DNA of 64,000 nucleotides from Musa acuminata AAA Group (lineage: Eukaryota; Streptophyta; Magnoliopsida; Zingiberales; Musaceae), in NCBI RefSeq assembly GCF_036884655.1, contig NC_088355.1, positions 24,211,501 through 24,275,500 on the forward strand, in the 5' to 3' direction. Both the position numbers and the translations under genes were made by a program. Below are positions 1-9,994 of the stretch, piece by piece. Numbering within the stretch: the stretch's first letter is position 1; every line of letters begins with the position of its first letter. The notes under the pieces were generated by a model, which made no database searches, was not told the DNA's origin, and was given only the letters and a program-made list of their open reading frames with translations.

Positions 1-2877
1 TTGAAATATACTCTTCCCATTCACCCAAGGATCGTACCACATATTAGTACTAGTTCCAGAAGAGATTGCATACGAAATGTGTTTGATTAGCCAATTCCTT
101 GCCTTTAAAATTCCTTTCCAAGCTGCAGAGTGGTATGTTATTGTTGAAATTTCCCATATTGATTCCTTTGAGAGATACTTAGCAGAAACCCAATGTGACC
201 ATAAGGAACATTTGTTTTGCAAAAGATCCCACAATTGCTGTACCAAACATGCTTGATTCCAATCTCTAGTATTTCTCAAATTTAGCCCCCCTTCATCTTT
301 CGGTTTGCAAATACTATCCCAATTTACCATATGCATTGCCTTATCATTTGTGCCATTCCAGAAGAAGTTCATTAATAACCGTTCAATATCTTGGAGAAGT
401 CCAGCAGGCAGAAGAAATGCATTACACCAATATATAGAGTAGGAGTGCAATACCGAACGGATGAGTTCGAGTCGTCCTGCTTTTGATAGAAACCTATTTT
501 TCCAAGAAGAAATTCTATTCTTTATTTTTTGCAAGATAGGTTGACAGTGGGTTTTGTGAATGCCTGTGGATATGAGCGGGAGACCCAAATAAAGAACTGG
601 CAAGCTTCCTTCACTAACCCCCAAAGTTTGTGAAATAAAGACCTTATCCTCAACGTAAGGGCTCATATATACTTTACTTTTTGCATGATTTAACTGAAGT
701 CCAGAAACCATACCAAAGTCATTCATAATAGTAGCCAGGTTCTTTACTGAAGTTGGTTCATTTTGGAGAAAGATAAGTAAGTCATCTGCAAATGTTATAT
801 GTGATATATGAACAGAACCAGCACTGGGTACCTTAATGCTGTCATTTAAGACTGCGTGTTCCAACATACAGCTAAGTCCTTCCATCGCAATAGTAAAGAG
901 ATACGGAGAGAGTGGATCACCTTGTCGGATGCCATTCGTGCTCCCAAAAAAACCAATAGGTGAGCCATTAAAGAGTATCGAAAACTTTGGAGTTTCTAGG
1001 CAAGATTGAATCCAATTAATCCATTGCTGTGGGAAGTTCATATCAAGGAGCATCTTATAGATAAATTTCCTATTAACTGAATCAAAGGCTTTCCTTAGAT
1101 CAGCTTTAATGCAGATTTTTGTCCCTCTTGCTTTTGAATGCAAATCTTTGACCAAGTCATTAGCAAGCAAAATGTTATGATGTATACTTCTCCCTTTGAT
1201 GAAAGCAGCTTGATTTGGGCTAATGATCTTGTGTAATACTTTTTGCATTCTATTTGCCAATACTTTGGAGATGATCTTGTATATAAAGTTGCATAATGAT
1301 ATGGGTCGATAGTTCTCTAGTGAATCAGCCCCTGCATTCTTCGGAATTAAAGAAATAAAAGTGCAATTCATCTCTCTAAGAATATGACCTGAAGAGAAAA
1401 AATGTTGGCAAGCTTTGATCACATCATTTCCAATAATAGACCAAACAGTTTGGTAAAATTCAGCTGGAAATCCATCTGGACCTGGGCTTTTGTGCTTTGG
1501 TGACTTAAAGACAACACATACAATTTCGTCATCTGTAATTGGGGCATTGAGGATTGAAATAGCTTCCGAATCAAGTTTTCTAGTCGGCTCCACATGAATG
1601 TTATTTGGTTTCCCAGCTTGATTGAGTAAGGAATAAAAAAATTGCTCTGTGTGTGCTTTAACCTCATCTAAATTCTCAATAAGATTATCATCTTTGTCTC
1701 TGCATTTGCTGATACGGTTAACAGCCCTTCGAGTAGCAATTGAAGCATAGAAAAATTTAGTATTGGAATCCCCTAGTGTAAGCCAATGCTGTCGAGACTT
1801 CTGCTTTGCAAAACTTTCCTCCTGTTTTAAGGCTTGCATGAAGTTATTTCTGGCTTCCGTCTCTTTGTAAATAATATTTTCATCATTTGGCTGAAGTTGC
1901 AGCTCATGTTGCAATGACATTAGTTCCTTTCTGCAAAATTGAACTCTGGTGGTAATATTGCCAAAGGTATTTGTATTCCACTCCTTTAGTGCTGCTTTAC
2001 AGGCTTTGAGCTTTTGACATAAGATGTAAGGGGGAGATCCATGCACATTAACATTCCAAGCAGATCTGATAACATCAAGAAATTGAGGATGAGTACTCCA
2101 CATGTTAAAGAATCTAAACGGTTTCTTGCCTCTTGGTGTCGCTTTTTCTGCGTGTATATACATTAAAGAATGGTCAGAAAACAAAGGAGCACCATACTCA
2201 AGAAGTGAATCTGGGTAAACTGTTAACCATTCATGGTTAATCAAACACCTATCAAGTCGAGCCATTATTTTTCTGTTAGCAGCACCTTGATTACTCCAGG
2301 AGAGCCAATTACCCACAGATTTCATATCAAACAATGCTGCAGTGTCAATGTAATCATTAAAACTTTGAAGCTGACTTTCTGAAAGTTGTCTACCCCCCAC
2401 TTTTTCATTTGTGTACCGAACAGTATTAAAGTCTCCAAGAACAATCCAAGGTACATTGAGACAGCCATTTACAATATTAGTCAGGTCAGACTTTACAATA
2501 TTAGTCAGGTCAGACCAAAGAGTATTTCTTTCTTGCATACTGTTTGAAGCATATATACCAGTAAAATTGAATTGACAGCCATTCTTTTTATCCTCTACCT
2601 TAAGATGAATGAATTGATCAGTAGCAGAAATAAACCAAGCATTAATAGAGTTAGGATTCCATAAGACCCATATTCTACCAAAAGTTTCATTTGAGTCATT
2701 GGTAAACAGTTCTGCGTCCGGCCATATTAAATTCTTTTGAGCTTGAACGCGCGATTGTTTAATTTTCGTTTCCACTAGAATAACAATATCACATGCGACA
2801 GACTTGATTATTCTGTTGAGCTCCCGACATTTCTCCGACTTATTAAGTCCGCGAACATTCCAGCATGTTATCTTCAT
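1..2877 (-). CDS. LINE ORF2: endonuclease-reverse transcriptase, open to window edge
   Basis: Protein that nicks target DNA and reverse transcribes LINE RNA at the nick. The frame from the ATG at 2877-2875 has no stop through 959 codons to base 1; I checked each codon. The APE-type endonuclease shows WNVRGL (N7), VETK (E36), GDFNT (D149, N151) and SDH (234-236). The RT palm has the FADD box at residues 696-699. The last visible codons correspond to the region preceding the zf-RVT knuckle seen in other copies, so about 250 residues are missing outside the window. A 24-bp tandem duplication (near 2477-2517) adds eight residues in the endonuclease relative to L2. Translation probably depends on ORF1, which ends 38 nt upstream. 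All the motifs I looked for are intact, so activity is possible but unproven. Confidence 0.92.
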   Translation of the reverse strand, partial: MKITCWNVRGLNKSEKCRELNRIIKSVACDIVILVETKIKQSRVQAQKNLIWPDAELFTNDSNETFGRIWVLWNPNSINAWFISATDQFIHLKVEDKKNGCQFNFTGIYASNSMQERNTLWSDLTNIVKSDLTNIVNGCLNVPWIVLGDFNTVRYTNEKVGGRQLSESQLQSFNDYIDTAALFDMKSVGNWLSWSNQGAANRKIMARLDRCLINHEWLTVYPDSLLEYGAPLFSDHSLMYIHAEKATPRGKKPFRFFNMWSTHPQFLDVIRSAWNVNVHGSPPYILCQKLKACKAALKEWNTNTFGNITTRVQFCRKELMSLQHELQLQPNDENIIYKETEARNNFMQALKQEESFAKQKSRQHWLTLGDSNTKFFYASIATRRAVNRISKCRDKDDNLIENLDEVKAHTEQFFYSLLNQAGKPNNIHVEPTRKLDSEAISILNAPITDDEIVCVVFKSPKHKSPGPDGFPAEFYQTVWSIIGNDVIKACQHFFSSGHILREMNCTFISLIPKNAGADSLENYRPISLCNFIYKIISKVLANRMQKVLHKIISPNQAAFIKGRSIHHNILLANDLVKDLHSKARGTKICIKADLRKAFDSVNRKFIYKMLLDMNFPQQWINWIQSCLETPKFSILFNGSPIGFFGSTNGIRQGDPLSPYLFTIAMEGLSCMLEHAVLNDSIKVPSAGSVHISHITFADDLLIFLQNEPTSVKNLATIMNDFGMVSGLQLNHAKSKVYMSPYVEDKVFISQTLGVSEGSLPVLYLGLPLISTGIHKTHCQPILQKIKNRISSWKNRFLSKAGRLELIRSVLHSYSIYWCNAFLLPAGLLQDIERLLMNFFWNGTNDKAMHMVNWDSICKPKDEGGLNLRNTRDWNQACLVQQLWDLLQNKCSLWSHWVSAKYLSKESIWEISTITYHSAAWKGILKARNWLIKHISYAISSGTSTNMWYDPWVNGKSIFQ

Positions 2878-2915
2878 TAGTAATAAACAAATGAAAAGGT
2901 AGTAAGGTATTCATC

Positions 2916-4442
2916 CTACGACTTTGGATGGATTGTGCCATCCTTTTTCTTATCCTTCGGTTTTGTATTTTCTTCCCGCACAATATCCTTACCTTTTATG
3001 GCTTTATTCCTATATTTATCCACTTCATCTACAGCTTGCAGATTTTTAAACTTTAAAGTACCTTGAATCATGTGGTCTTGATTGGCAGGATTTGTTGAAG
3101 CTCGATAAGATTGTTGCAGCACAATATCCTGGATAGTACTTGTTGGAGCAGCGTGGCTAGAGAGGTTTGTTGGGGCATGAGTTTGTTGAGTCGGAATATC
3201 CTTGTTGGCGATGTTTGTTGTGGCCTGAGTTTGTTGAGGAAGAATATCGTTCCTGGCGAGATTTGCTTGGGCCTGAGTTCGTTGAGCTATTGTGGATGGA
3301 TCCGATGATATTAGAAGAGATGAAGTTCCTGACTTATGTTTCTCCTGTCCACTAGTACCATGGGAAACCTCTGTTGTGGAAGGCTCTGACATTATAGGAA
3401 GAGATAAAGTTTTGGAATTGTCCTTCTGTCCGCGGTGCTTTCCTTGCGAGTCGGAATGCTCAATAGTTTTCGCCACCATCGGTGCTACTGCCATTAGAGA
3501 AGAATCACTTTGTTGCTGAGGTGCTTGACGTGGTCGATAGACCTTTGTGGTTGGTTGTGGGGTTTGCTGACAAGCTCCATTTGCATGACCAAAAGATAAG
3601 CAACGCTGACATCGTTGTGGCTTCCAGGAATATGAGACATGTACCTTCCGAGTGTTCCCGTCAAGATCGTGATAGAAAACTTCATTAGGAAGATCTTCAT
3701 CGGAAGAAACCAGCACACATGCTCGTGCAAATGCTAATCTCGTCTGAGCTGCTGTTGCTTTGTCGATGTAGAGTGGCTGTCCCAGAGTGCTGCATAACTT
3801 TGCAATAAAACGTCGACTCCAAAGATGTAGAGGCAGTCCTTGAAAGGATACCCATAATGGAATAGACTGTAGGCTATCTAACTCCAAACGGACATCAGGA
3901 GACCAACGTCGTAAAATCATTGGATGACCGCGGATAGTCCAGAATCCTTCGAGGATTCGTTGCAAATCTTCTTCAGAGTATAGCTTGCAAACAAAGAATC
4001 CGTTCTCCAGCATATGAAGATCAAATGACGATATTCCCCATCGAGTTTTGATAAATGAGGATAATGGGAAATAAGATGTTTTGAGACCTACCACATAGCC
4101 AACAATCGCCATTGACCATGTCTCAATAAGCTCTGCTGAATCAGCAGTCTCGTATACAACAATCTTCTTATCAGCCTGAACTTCTGGCGTAATGAATTCC
4201 AAGCTTAGATCTGGACTTCCAACCGGAGCCTTGAATAGGCTAGTCCAAGGCCGAGGGTCATTGGAAATTAGAGCAGGCTGCCGCGATCTAGAGCGCGACC
4301 TGCTTCGATGCTGCTTCATCGAAGGAGTTTCTCTCTGGAGAGGATATGGTGGAGGAGCAACTTGAGGGATAACGGTAGGGAGTCTTGCCATCGTTTCAAC
4401 CCTCCCGCCACCGTCGCCAGCCCTAGGGGCCGTCGATGCCAT
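2916..4442 (-). CDS. LINE ORF1: DUF4283 / zinc-knuckle nucleic-acid-binding protein
   Basis: 508-residue ORF1 protein, presumed to coat LINE RNA. The N-terminal part is basic with an RS-dipeptide run near residues 46-55. A DUF4283-like domain covers roughly residues 95-215 (IETWSMAIVGYV through the FFVCKL and GFWTIRG blocks). A CCHC knuckle, CQRCLSFGHANGAC, lies near residues 277-290. The C-terminal 200 residues are Gln/Thr/Ser-rich and low complexity, ending in a lysine-rich tail. The chosen start is the ATG directly after the repeat-rich 5' UTR; a second copy at 19288 keeps the same downstream sequence but has lost this ATG. No stops or frameshifts. ORF2 follows after 38 nt. Domain calls rest on family knowledge of plant LINE ORF1 proteins. 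Confidence 0.9.
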   Translation of the reverse strand: MASTAPRAGDGGGRVETMARLPTVIPQVAPPPYPLQRETPSMKQHRSRSRSRSRQPALISNDPRPWTSLFKAPVGSPDLSLEFITPEVQADKKIVVYETADSAELIETWSMAIVGYVVGLKTSYFPLSSFIKTRWGISSFDLHMLENGFFVCKLYSEEDLQRILEGFWTIRGHPMILRRWSPDVRLELDSLQSIPLWVSFQGLPLHLWSRRFIAKLCSTLGQPLYIDKATAAQTRLAFARACVLVSSDEDLPNEVFYHDLDGNTRKVHVSYSWKPQRCQRCLSFGHANGACQQTPQPTTKVYRPRQAPQQQSDSSLMAVAPMVAKTIEHSDSQGKHRGQKDNSKTLSLPIMSEPSTTEVSHGTSGQEKHKSGTSSLLISSDPSTIAQRTQAQANLARNDILPQQTQATTNIANKDIPTQQTHAPTNLSSHAAPTSTIQDIVLQQSYRASTNPANQDHMIQGTLKFKNLQAVDEVDKYRNKAIKGKDIVREENTKPKDKKKDGTIHPKS

Positions 4443-4897
4443 GTTTGATCCCTCTTCTGGTCAACGCTACAGAATCGTCACCATAGGGAAAAGTCACCGC
4501 TGCAGAATTTCAGATCGTCGCTACAGTACCGTCGCCCTAGATCTGGTCGCCGCTGCAGTGTCGTCGCCGCTACAGTACCGTCGAATCAGATCTGGTCGCG
4601 CTGCAGTGTCGTCGGCGCTACAGTACGTCGACCTAGATCTGGATCTGGTCGCCGCTGCAGTGTCGCCGCCGCTACAGTACCGTCGCCCTAGATCTGGTCG
4701 CCGCTGCAGTATCGTCGCCGCTACAGTCCGTCGGCCTAGATCTGGTCACCGCTGCAGTGTCGTCGCCGCTATAGTAACGTCGACCCAGATCTGGTCGTCG
4801 GCGCTACAGTACGTCGACCTAGATCTAGATCTGGTCGTGTCGCCCTAGATCTGGTCGCCGCTGCAGTGTCGCCGCCGCTACAGTAACGTCGCCGCCG
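4443..4897 (-). repeat. LINE 5' UTR with tandem GC-rich repeats
   Basis: About 450 bp of repeats of roughly 40-50 bp built from the words CTAGATCTGGTCGCCGCTGC and GTCGCCGCTACAGTA, with BglII-like and PstI-like palindromes in each unit. It lies directly upstream of ORF1 in the L1 sense direction. The same words occur upstream of ORF1 in the copy at 18771-19287. An internal promoter role is inferred from position; the open frame at 4441-4848 is a by-product of the repeat period. Confidence 0.75.
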
Positions 4898-6940
4898 CTA
4901 CGGAGAGAGTGGATCACCTTGTCGGATGCCATTCGTGCTCCCAAAAAAACCAATAGGTGAGCCATTAAAGAGTATCGAAAACTTTGGAGTTTCTAGGCAA
5001 GATTGAATCCAATTAATCCATTGCTGTGGGAAGTTCATATCGAGGAGCATCTTATAGATAAACTTCCTATTAACTGAATCAAAGGCTTTCCGTAAATCAG
5101 CTTTAAAACAGATTTTTGTCCCTCTTGCTTTTGAATGCAAATCTTTGACCAAGTCATTAGCAAGCAAAATGTTATGATGTATACTTCTCCCTTTGATGAA
5201 AGCAGCTTGATTTGGGCTAATGATCTTGTGTATTACCTTTTGCATTCTATTTGCCAATACTTTGGAGATGATCTTGTAAATAAAGTTGCATAATGATATG
5301 GGTCGATAGTTCTCTAATGAATCAGCCCCTGCATTCTTTGAAATTAAAGAAATAAATATGCAATTCATCTCTCTAAGTATATGACCTGAAGAGAAAAAAT
5401 GTTGGCAAGCCTTGATCACATCATTTCCAATAATAGACCAAGCAGTTTGGTAAAATTCAGCTGGAAATCCATTTGGACCTGGGCTTTTGTGCTTTGGTGA
5501 CTTAAAGACAACACATACAATTTCGTCATCTGTAATTGGGGCATTGAGGATTGAAATAGCTTCCGAATCAAGTTTTCTAGTCGGCTCCACTTGAATGTTA
5601 TTAGGTTTCCCAACTTGATTGAGTAAGGAATAAAAAAATTGCTCTGTGTGTGCTTTAACCTCATCTAAATTCTCAATAAGATTGTCATTTTTGTCTCTGC
5701 ATTTGCTGATACGGTTAACAGCCCTTCGAGTAGCAATTGAAGCTTAGAAAAATTTTGTATTGGAATCCCCTAGTGTAAGCCAATGTTGTTGAGACTTCTG
5801 CTTTGCAAAACTTTCCTCCTGTTTTAAGGCTTGCATGAAGTTATTTCTGGCTTCTATCTCTTTGTAGATAATATTTTCCTCATTTGGCTGAAGTTGCAGC
5901 TCATGTTGCAATGACATTAGTTCTTTTCTGCAAAATTGAACTCTGGTGTTAATATTGCCAAAGGTATTTATATTCCACTCCTTTAGTGCTACTTTACAGG
6001 CTTTAAGCTTTTGACATAAGATGTAAGGGGGGGATCCATGCACATTAACATTCCAAGCTGATCTGATAACATCAAGAAATTGAGGATGAGTACGCCACTT
6101 GTTAAAGAATCTAAACGGTTTCTTGCCTCTTGGTGTCACTTTTTTTGCGTGTATATACATTAAAGAATGATCAGAAAACAAAGGAGCACCATACTCAAGA
6201 AGTGAATCTGGTAAACTGTTAACCAATCATGATTAATCAAACACCTATCAAGTCGAGCCATTATTTTTCTGTTAGCAGCACCTTGATTACTCCAGGAGAG
6301 CCAATTACCCACATATTTCATATCAAACAATGCTGCAGTGTCAATGTGATTATTAAAACTTTGAAGCTGGCTTTTTGAAAGTTGTCTACCCCCCTCTTTT
6401 TCATTTGTGTACCGAACAGTATTAAAGTCTCCAAGAACAATCCAAGGTACATTGAGACAGCCATTTACAATATTAGTCAGGTCAGACCAAAGAGTATTTC
6501 TTTCTTGCATACTGTTCGAAGCATATATACCAGTGAAATTGAATTGATAGCCATTCTTTTTATCCTCTACCTTAAGATGAATGAATTAATCAGTAGCAGA
6601 AATAAACCAAGCATTAATAGAGTTAGGATGCCATAAGACCCATATTCTACCAAAAGTTTCATTTGAGTCATTGGTAAACAATTCTGCGTCCGGCCATATT
6701 AAATTCTTTTGAGCTTGAACGCGCAATTGTTTAATTTTCGTTTCCACTAGAATAACAATATCACATGCGGCAGACTTGATTATTCTGTTGAGCTCCCGAC
6801 ATTTCTCCGGCTTATTAAGTCCGCGAACATTCCAGCATGTTATCTTCATTAGTAATAAACAAATGAAAAGGTAGGAAGGTATTCATCCTACGACTTTGGA
6901 TGGATTGTACCATCCTTTTTCTTATCCTTCGGTTTTGTAA
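4898..6940 (-). pseudogene. LINE copy L2, broken ORF2 with end of ORF1
   Basis: Second minus-strand LINE copy, homologous to L1 from the RT domain (SPGPNGFPAEFYQ block, 5590-4898) back through the endonuclease to the last codons of ORF1 near 6938. It carries several defects: a stop in the endonuclease near 6586, one after the RT-linker region near 5744 and frame changes between. It lacks the 24-bp duplication that marks L1 and L3 and has more substitutions, so it is a separate, older insertion. At the left it is cut inside the RT by the L1 5' UTR. At the right it jumps near 6940 to ORF1 sequence in the opposite direction. Confidence 0.85.
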
Positions 6941-6944
6941 GGTT

Positions 6945-8078
6945 TTTCTTCGATGGGGAATATCGTCATTTGATCTTCATATGCTGGAGAACGGATTCTT
7001 TGTTTGCAAGCTATACTCTGAAGAAGATTTGCAACGAATCCTCGAAGGATTCTAGACTATCCGCGGTTATCCAATGATTTTACGACGTTGGTCTCCTGAT
7101 GTCCGTTTGGAGTTAGATAGCCTACAGTCTATTCCATTATGGGTATCCTTTCAAGGACTGCCTCTACATCTTTGGAGTCGACGTTTTATTGCAAAGTTAT
7201 GCAGCACTCTGGGACAGCCACTCTACATCGACAAAGCAACAGCAGCTCAGACGAGATTAGCATTTGCACGAGCATGTGTGCTGGTTTCTTCCGATGAAGA
7301 TCTTCCTAATGAAGTTTTCTATCGCGATCTTGACGGGAACACTCGGAAGGTACATGTCTCATATTCCTGGAAGCCACAACGATGTCAGCGTTGCTTATCT
7401 TTTGGTCATGCAAATGGAGCTTGTCAGCAAACCCCACAACCAACCACAAAGGTCTATCGACCACGTCAAGCACCTCAGCAACAAAGTGATTCTTCTCTAA
7501 TGGCAGTAGCACCGATGGTGGCGAAAACTATTGAGCATTCCGACTCGCAAGGAAAGCACCGCGGACAGAAGGACAATTCCAAAACTTTATCTCTTCCTAT
7601 AATGTCAGAGCCTTCCACAACAGAGGTTTCCCATGGTACTAGTGGACAGGAGAAACATAAGTCAGGAACTTCATCTCTTCTAATATCATCGGATCCATCC
7701 ACAATAGCTCAACGAACTCAGGCCCAAGCAAATCTCGCCAGGAACGATATTCTTCCTCAACAAACTCAGGCCACAACAAACATCGCCAACAAGGATATTC
7801 CGACTCAACAAACTCATGCCCCAACAAACCTCTCTAGCCACGCTGCTCCAACAAGTACTATCCAGGATATTGTGCTGCAACAATCTTATCGAGCTTCAAC
7901 AAATCCTGCCAATCAAGACCACATGATTCAAGGTACTTTAAAGTTTAAAAATCTGCAAGCTGTAGATGAAGTGGATAAATATAGGAATAAAGCCATAAAA
8001 GGTAAGGATATTGTGCGGGAAGAAAATACAAAACCGAAGGATAAGAAAAAGGATGGCACAATCCATCCAAAGTCGTAG
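6945..8078 (+). pseudogene. LINE copy L3, 5'-truncated ORF1
   Basis: Plus-strand ORF1 fragment equal to the C-terminal two-thirds of the L1 ORF1. It enters within the DUF4283 region near 6951 and reads through the zinc knuckle to the same stop. The 334 codons from 7074 differ from L1 by a single residue (His to Arg in the FY.DLDGNTRK segment). There is no start region or 5' UTR, so it is not expressible as a normal ORF1. It forms the first part of an inverted repeat with L1. Confidence 0.88.
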
Positions 8079-8687
8079 GATGAATACCTTACTACCTTTT
8101 CATTTGTTTATTACTAATGAAGATAACATGCTGGAATGTTCGCGGACTTAATAAGTCGGAGAAATGTCGGGAGCTCAACAGAATAATCAAGTCTGTCGCA
8201 TGTGATATTGTTATTCTAGTGGAAACGAAAATTAAACAATCGCGCGTTCAAGCTCAAAAGAATTTAATATGGCCGGACGCAGAACTGTTTACCAATGACT
8301 CAAATGAAACTTTTGGTAGAATATGGGTCTTATGGAATCCTAACTCTATTAATGCTTGGTTTATTTCTGCTACTGATCAATTCATTCATCTTAAGGTAGA
8401 GGATAAAAAGAATGGCTGTCAATTCAATTTTACTGGTATATATGCTTCAAACAGTATGCAAGAAAGAAATACTCTTTGGTCTGACCTGACTAATATTGTA
8501 AAGTCTGACCTGACTAATATTGTAAATGGCTGTCTCAATGTACCTTGGATTGTTCTTGGAGACTTTAATACTGTTCGGTACACAAATGAAAAAGTGGGGG
8601 TAGACAACTTTCAGAAAGTCAGCTTCAAAGTTTTAATGATTACATTGACACTGCAGCATTGTTTGATATGAAATCTGTGGGTAATTG
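6951..8687 (+). repeat. Right arm of a 1.74 kb inverted repeat (left arm 2306-4047)
   Basis: Reverse complement of 2306-4047 with only a handful of differences seen by eye (two substitutions near 7055-7070, one near 7326, one G-run indel near 8597). The arms are separated by about 2.9 kb of L1 5' sequence and L2. Confidence 0.88.
8117..8687 (+). pseudogene. LINE copy L3, truncated endonuclease part of ORF2
   Basis: Starts at the same ATG context as L1 ORF2 (MKITCWNVRGL) 38 nt after the ORF1 stop and carries the same 24-bp endonuclease duplication. After about 157 codons a run of six G in L1 is five G here, shifting frame and ending the frame at 8671. LINE homology stops at 8687, where sequence changes to the end of a copia LTR with only a TTG overlap. 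Only the N-terminal endonuclease part remains, so it is inactive. Confidence 0.88.
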
Positions 8688-9023
8688 TAAGAGGGGTATT
8701 CACCCTTCACTTTCAAGAGATTTGCTAGTGGAAGGTGGAAGCCTCATCGAAGAGGGGCCTCGCAAGTGGATGTAGGTCACTTGACCGAACCACTTTAAAA
8801 ACGGCGTAATCTCTGGTTTGCATTTCTTATTGTCATTTACATTACTGCAAATCTTCTTACTTGCTTTGTTTCATCATTACCTTTGCTGTGCAACTTTAAG
8901 AATACGCTTTCAAGTTAAGCTTTTCAAGTTCCGTTCTTATCGTACGAAAAATTTGTCGAAATCAACGTTTTAATCCGCTGCACTAATTCACCCCCCCCTC
9001 TTAGTGCCACTCCGATCCTAACA
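8685..9023 (+). repeat. 5' LTR remnant of the gag-only copia
   Basis: Nearly identical to 16784-17123, the end of the full LTR at 15527-17123, including the terminal CCGATCCTAACA. The first roughly 1.25 kb of the LTR is missing; the left edge abuts LINE L3. Confidence 0.88.
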
Positions 9024-9025
9024 AT

Positions 9026-9038
9026 TGGTATCAGAGCC
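9026..9038 (+). other. Primer binding site
   Basis: TGGTATCAGAGCC two bases after the LTR end, complementary to the 3' end of plant initiator Met-tRNA, the usual first-strand primer of copia and gypsy elements. Confidence 0.9.
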
Positions 9039-9073
9039 ACGGTTTTCTACTTTGGTTTAACACCCAAATAGAA

Positions 9074-9994
9074 ATGGCTCTTTATGGCTTTCAAGAGGGT
9101 CACTCTCTCATTCGTCCTCCCTTTTTCAATGGGACGGACTACACTTGTTGGAAAACTCGAATGAGAGTTTTCTTACTTTCTTTGGATTTGAATTTATGGG
9201 ACATAGTCGAAAATGGATTTGAAATGTCTTCTCTCCCAATGAACCATTGGAATGATTTGGAGAAGAAGATGTTTTCTTTAAATGCAAAGGCTATGAATGC
9301 CTTATATTGTGCACTTGACAAAAGTGAATTTAATCGCATTTCGATGTGTGACTCGGCTTTTGATATTTGGAGAACTCTAGAGGTCACTCATGAAGGCACT
9401 AGCCGAGTGAAAGAGTCCAAAATCAATATTCTTGTGCATTCTTACGAACTTTTCCGGATAAAACCAAGTGAGTCCATCGGAGACATGTACACCCGGTTCA
9501 CGGATGTCATCAATGGACTCAAAGCTCTTGGTAAAAGTTTTTCTAATTTTGAACTAGTCACTAAAATCTTAAGATCCCTTCCAAAAAGTTGGGATCCAAA
9601 AGTTACGGCCATTCAAGAGGCCAAGGACCTTAAAACATTCCCTCTCGAAGAACTTATTGGGTCTCTAATGACCTACGAAATGAACAATGTGACAAAAAAG
9701 AAACTCGAGAACAACCTTCCAAATGATAGGAAGGATTTGGGACATAGAACACATGAAGACCACTCGAGCATAAGCTCAAGTGATGGTGAACTTAAACTAC
9801 AAATGAAACAAAAATTAAAAAGCAAAAAGAATGGAACTACTTGCTTTGAACGCAAGAAGAACAAAAGTTGGGATGAATTGAGCTCTTCCGAAGACGAGGA
9901 GAAAATCAAGAAAGGCGAGGTGGCAAACTATGCCTCACCCTCTTACAACAATGAGGTAATCAAAATCCCACTAATTTATTTCGAAATTACATAA
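9074..9994 (+). CDS. gag: Copia-type gag (UBN2 family), C-terminally short
   Basis: 306-residue capsid-like protein starting 36 nt after the primer site. It has the recognisable UBN2 pattern: F.G.DY..WK.RM near residues 18-33, an ALYCALDKSEFNRIS block, and SFSNFELVTKILRSLP followed by KSWDPKVTAI near residues 157-178. The C-terminal third is Lys/Glu/Ser-rich (DELSSSEDEE). It stops before any CCHC zinc knuckle, which SIRE-type gags normally carry, and is followed by non-coding AT-rich DNA instead of pol. The frame is intact. If expressed it could form particles but would need enzymes supplied in trans. Confidence 0.82.
   Translation: MALYGFQEGHSLIRPPFFNGTDYTCWKTRMRVFLLSLDLNLWDIVENGFEMSSLPMNHWNDLEKKMFSLNAKAMNALYCALDKSEFNRISMCDSAFDIWRTLEVTHEGTSRVKESKINILVHSYELFRIKPSESIGDMYTRFTDVINGLKALGKSFSNFELVTKILRSLPKSWDPKVTAIQEAKDLKTFPLEELIGSLMTYEMNNVTKKKLENNLPNDRKDLGHRTHEDHSSISSSDGELKLQMKQKLKSKKNGTTCFERKKNKSWDELSSSEDEEKIKKGEVANYASPSYNNEVIKIPLIYFEIT

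Larger units (their letters stand above)
1..4897 (-). mobile_element. LINE retrotransposon copy L1, 3' end outside window
   Basis: Two-ORF non-LTR retrotransposon of the plant L1 type, read right to left: a repeat-rich 5' UTR (4443-4897), ORF1 (4442-2916), a 38-nt gap, then ORF2 (2877 to beyond base 1). The order ORF1 then endonuclease-RT, with no LTRs, defines the class. Both ORFs are uninterrupted as far as visible, unlike every other LINE copy here. At 4897/4898 the 5' UTR meets the RT region of another LINE (L2), as expected if L1 inserted into L2; the matching 3' junction would lie left of the window. Confidence 0.9.

Noticed and set aside
4898..8687. L2 and L3 as one twin-primed LINE
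   Set aside because: The inverted and direct parts overlap in the endonuclease and differ by the 24-bp tag, so they are separate copies.
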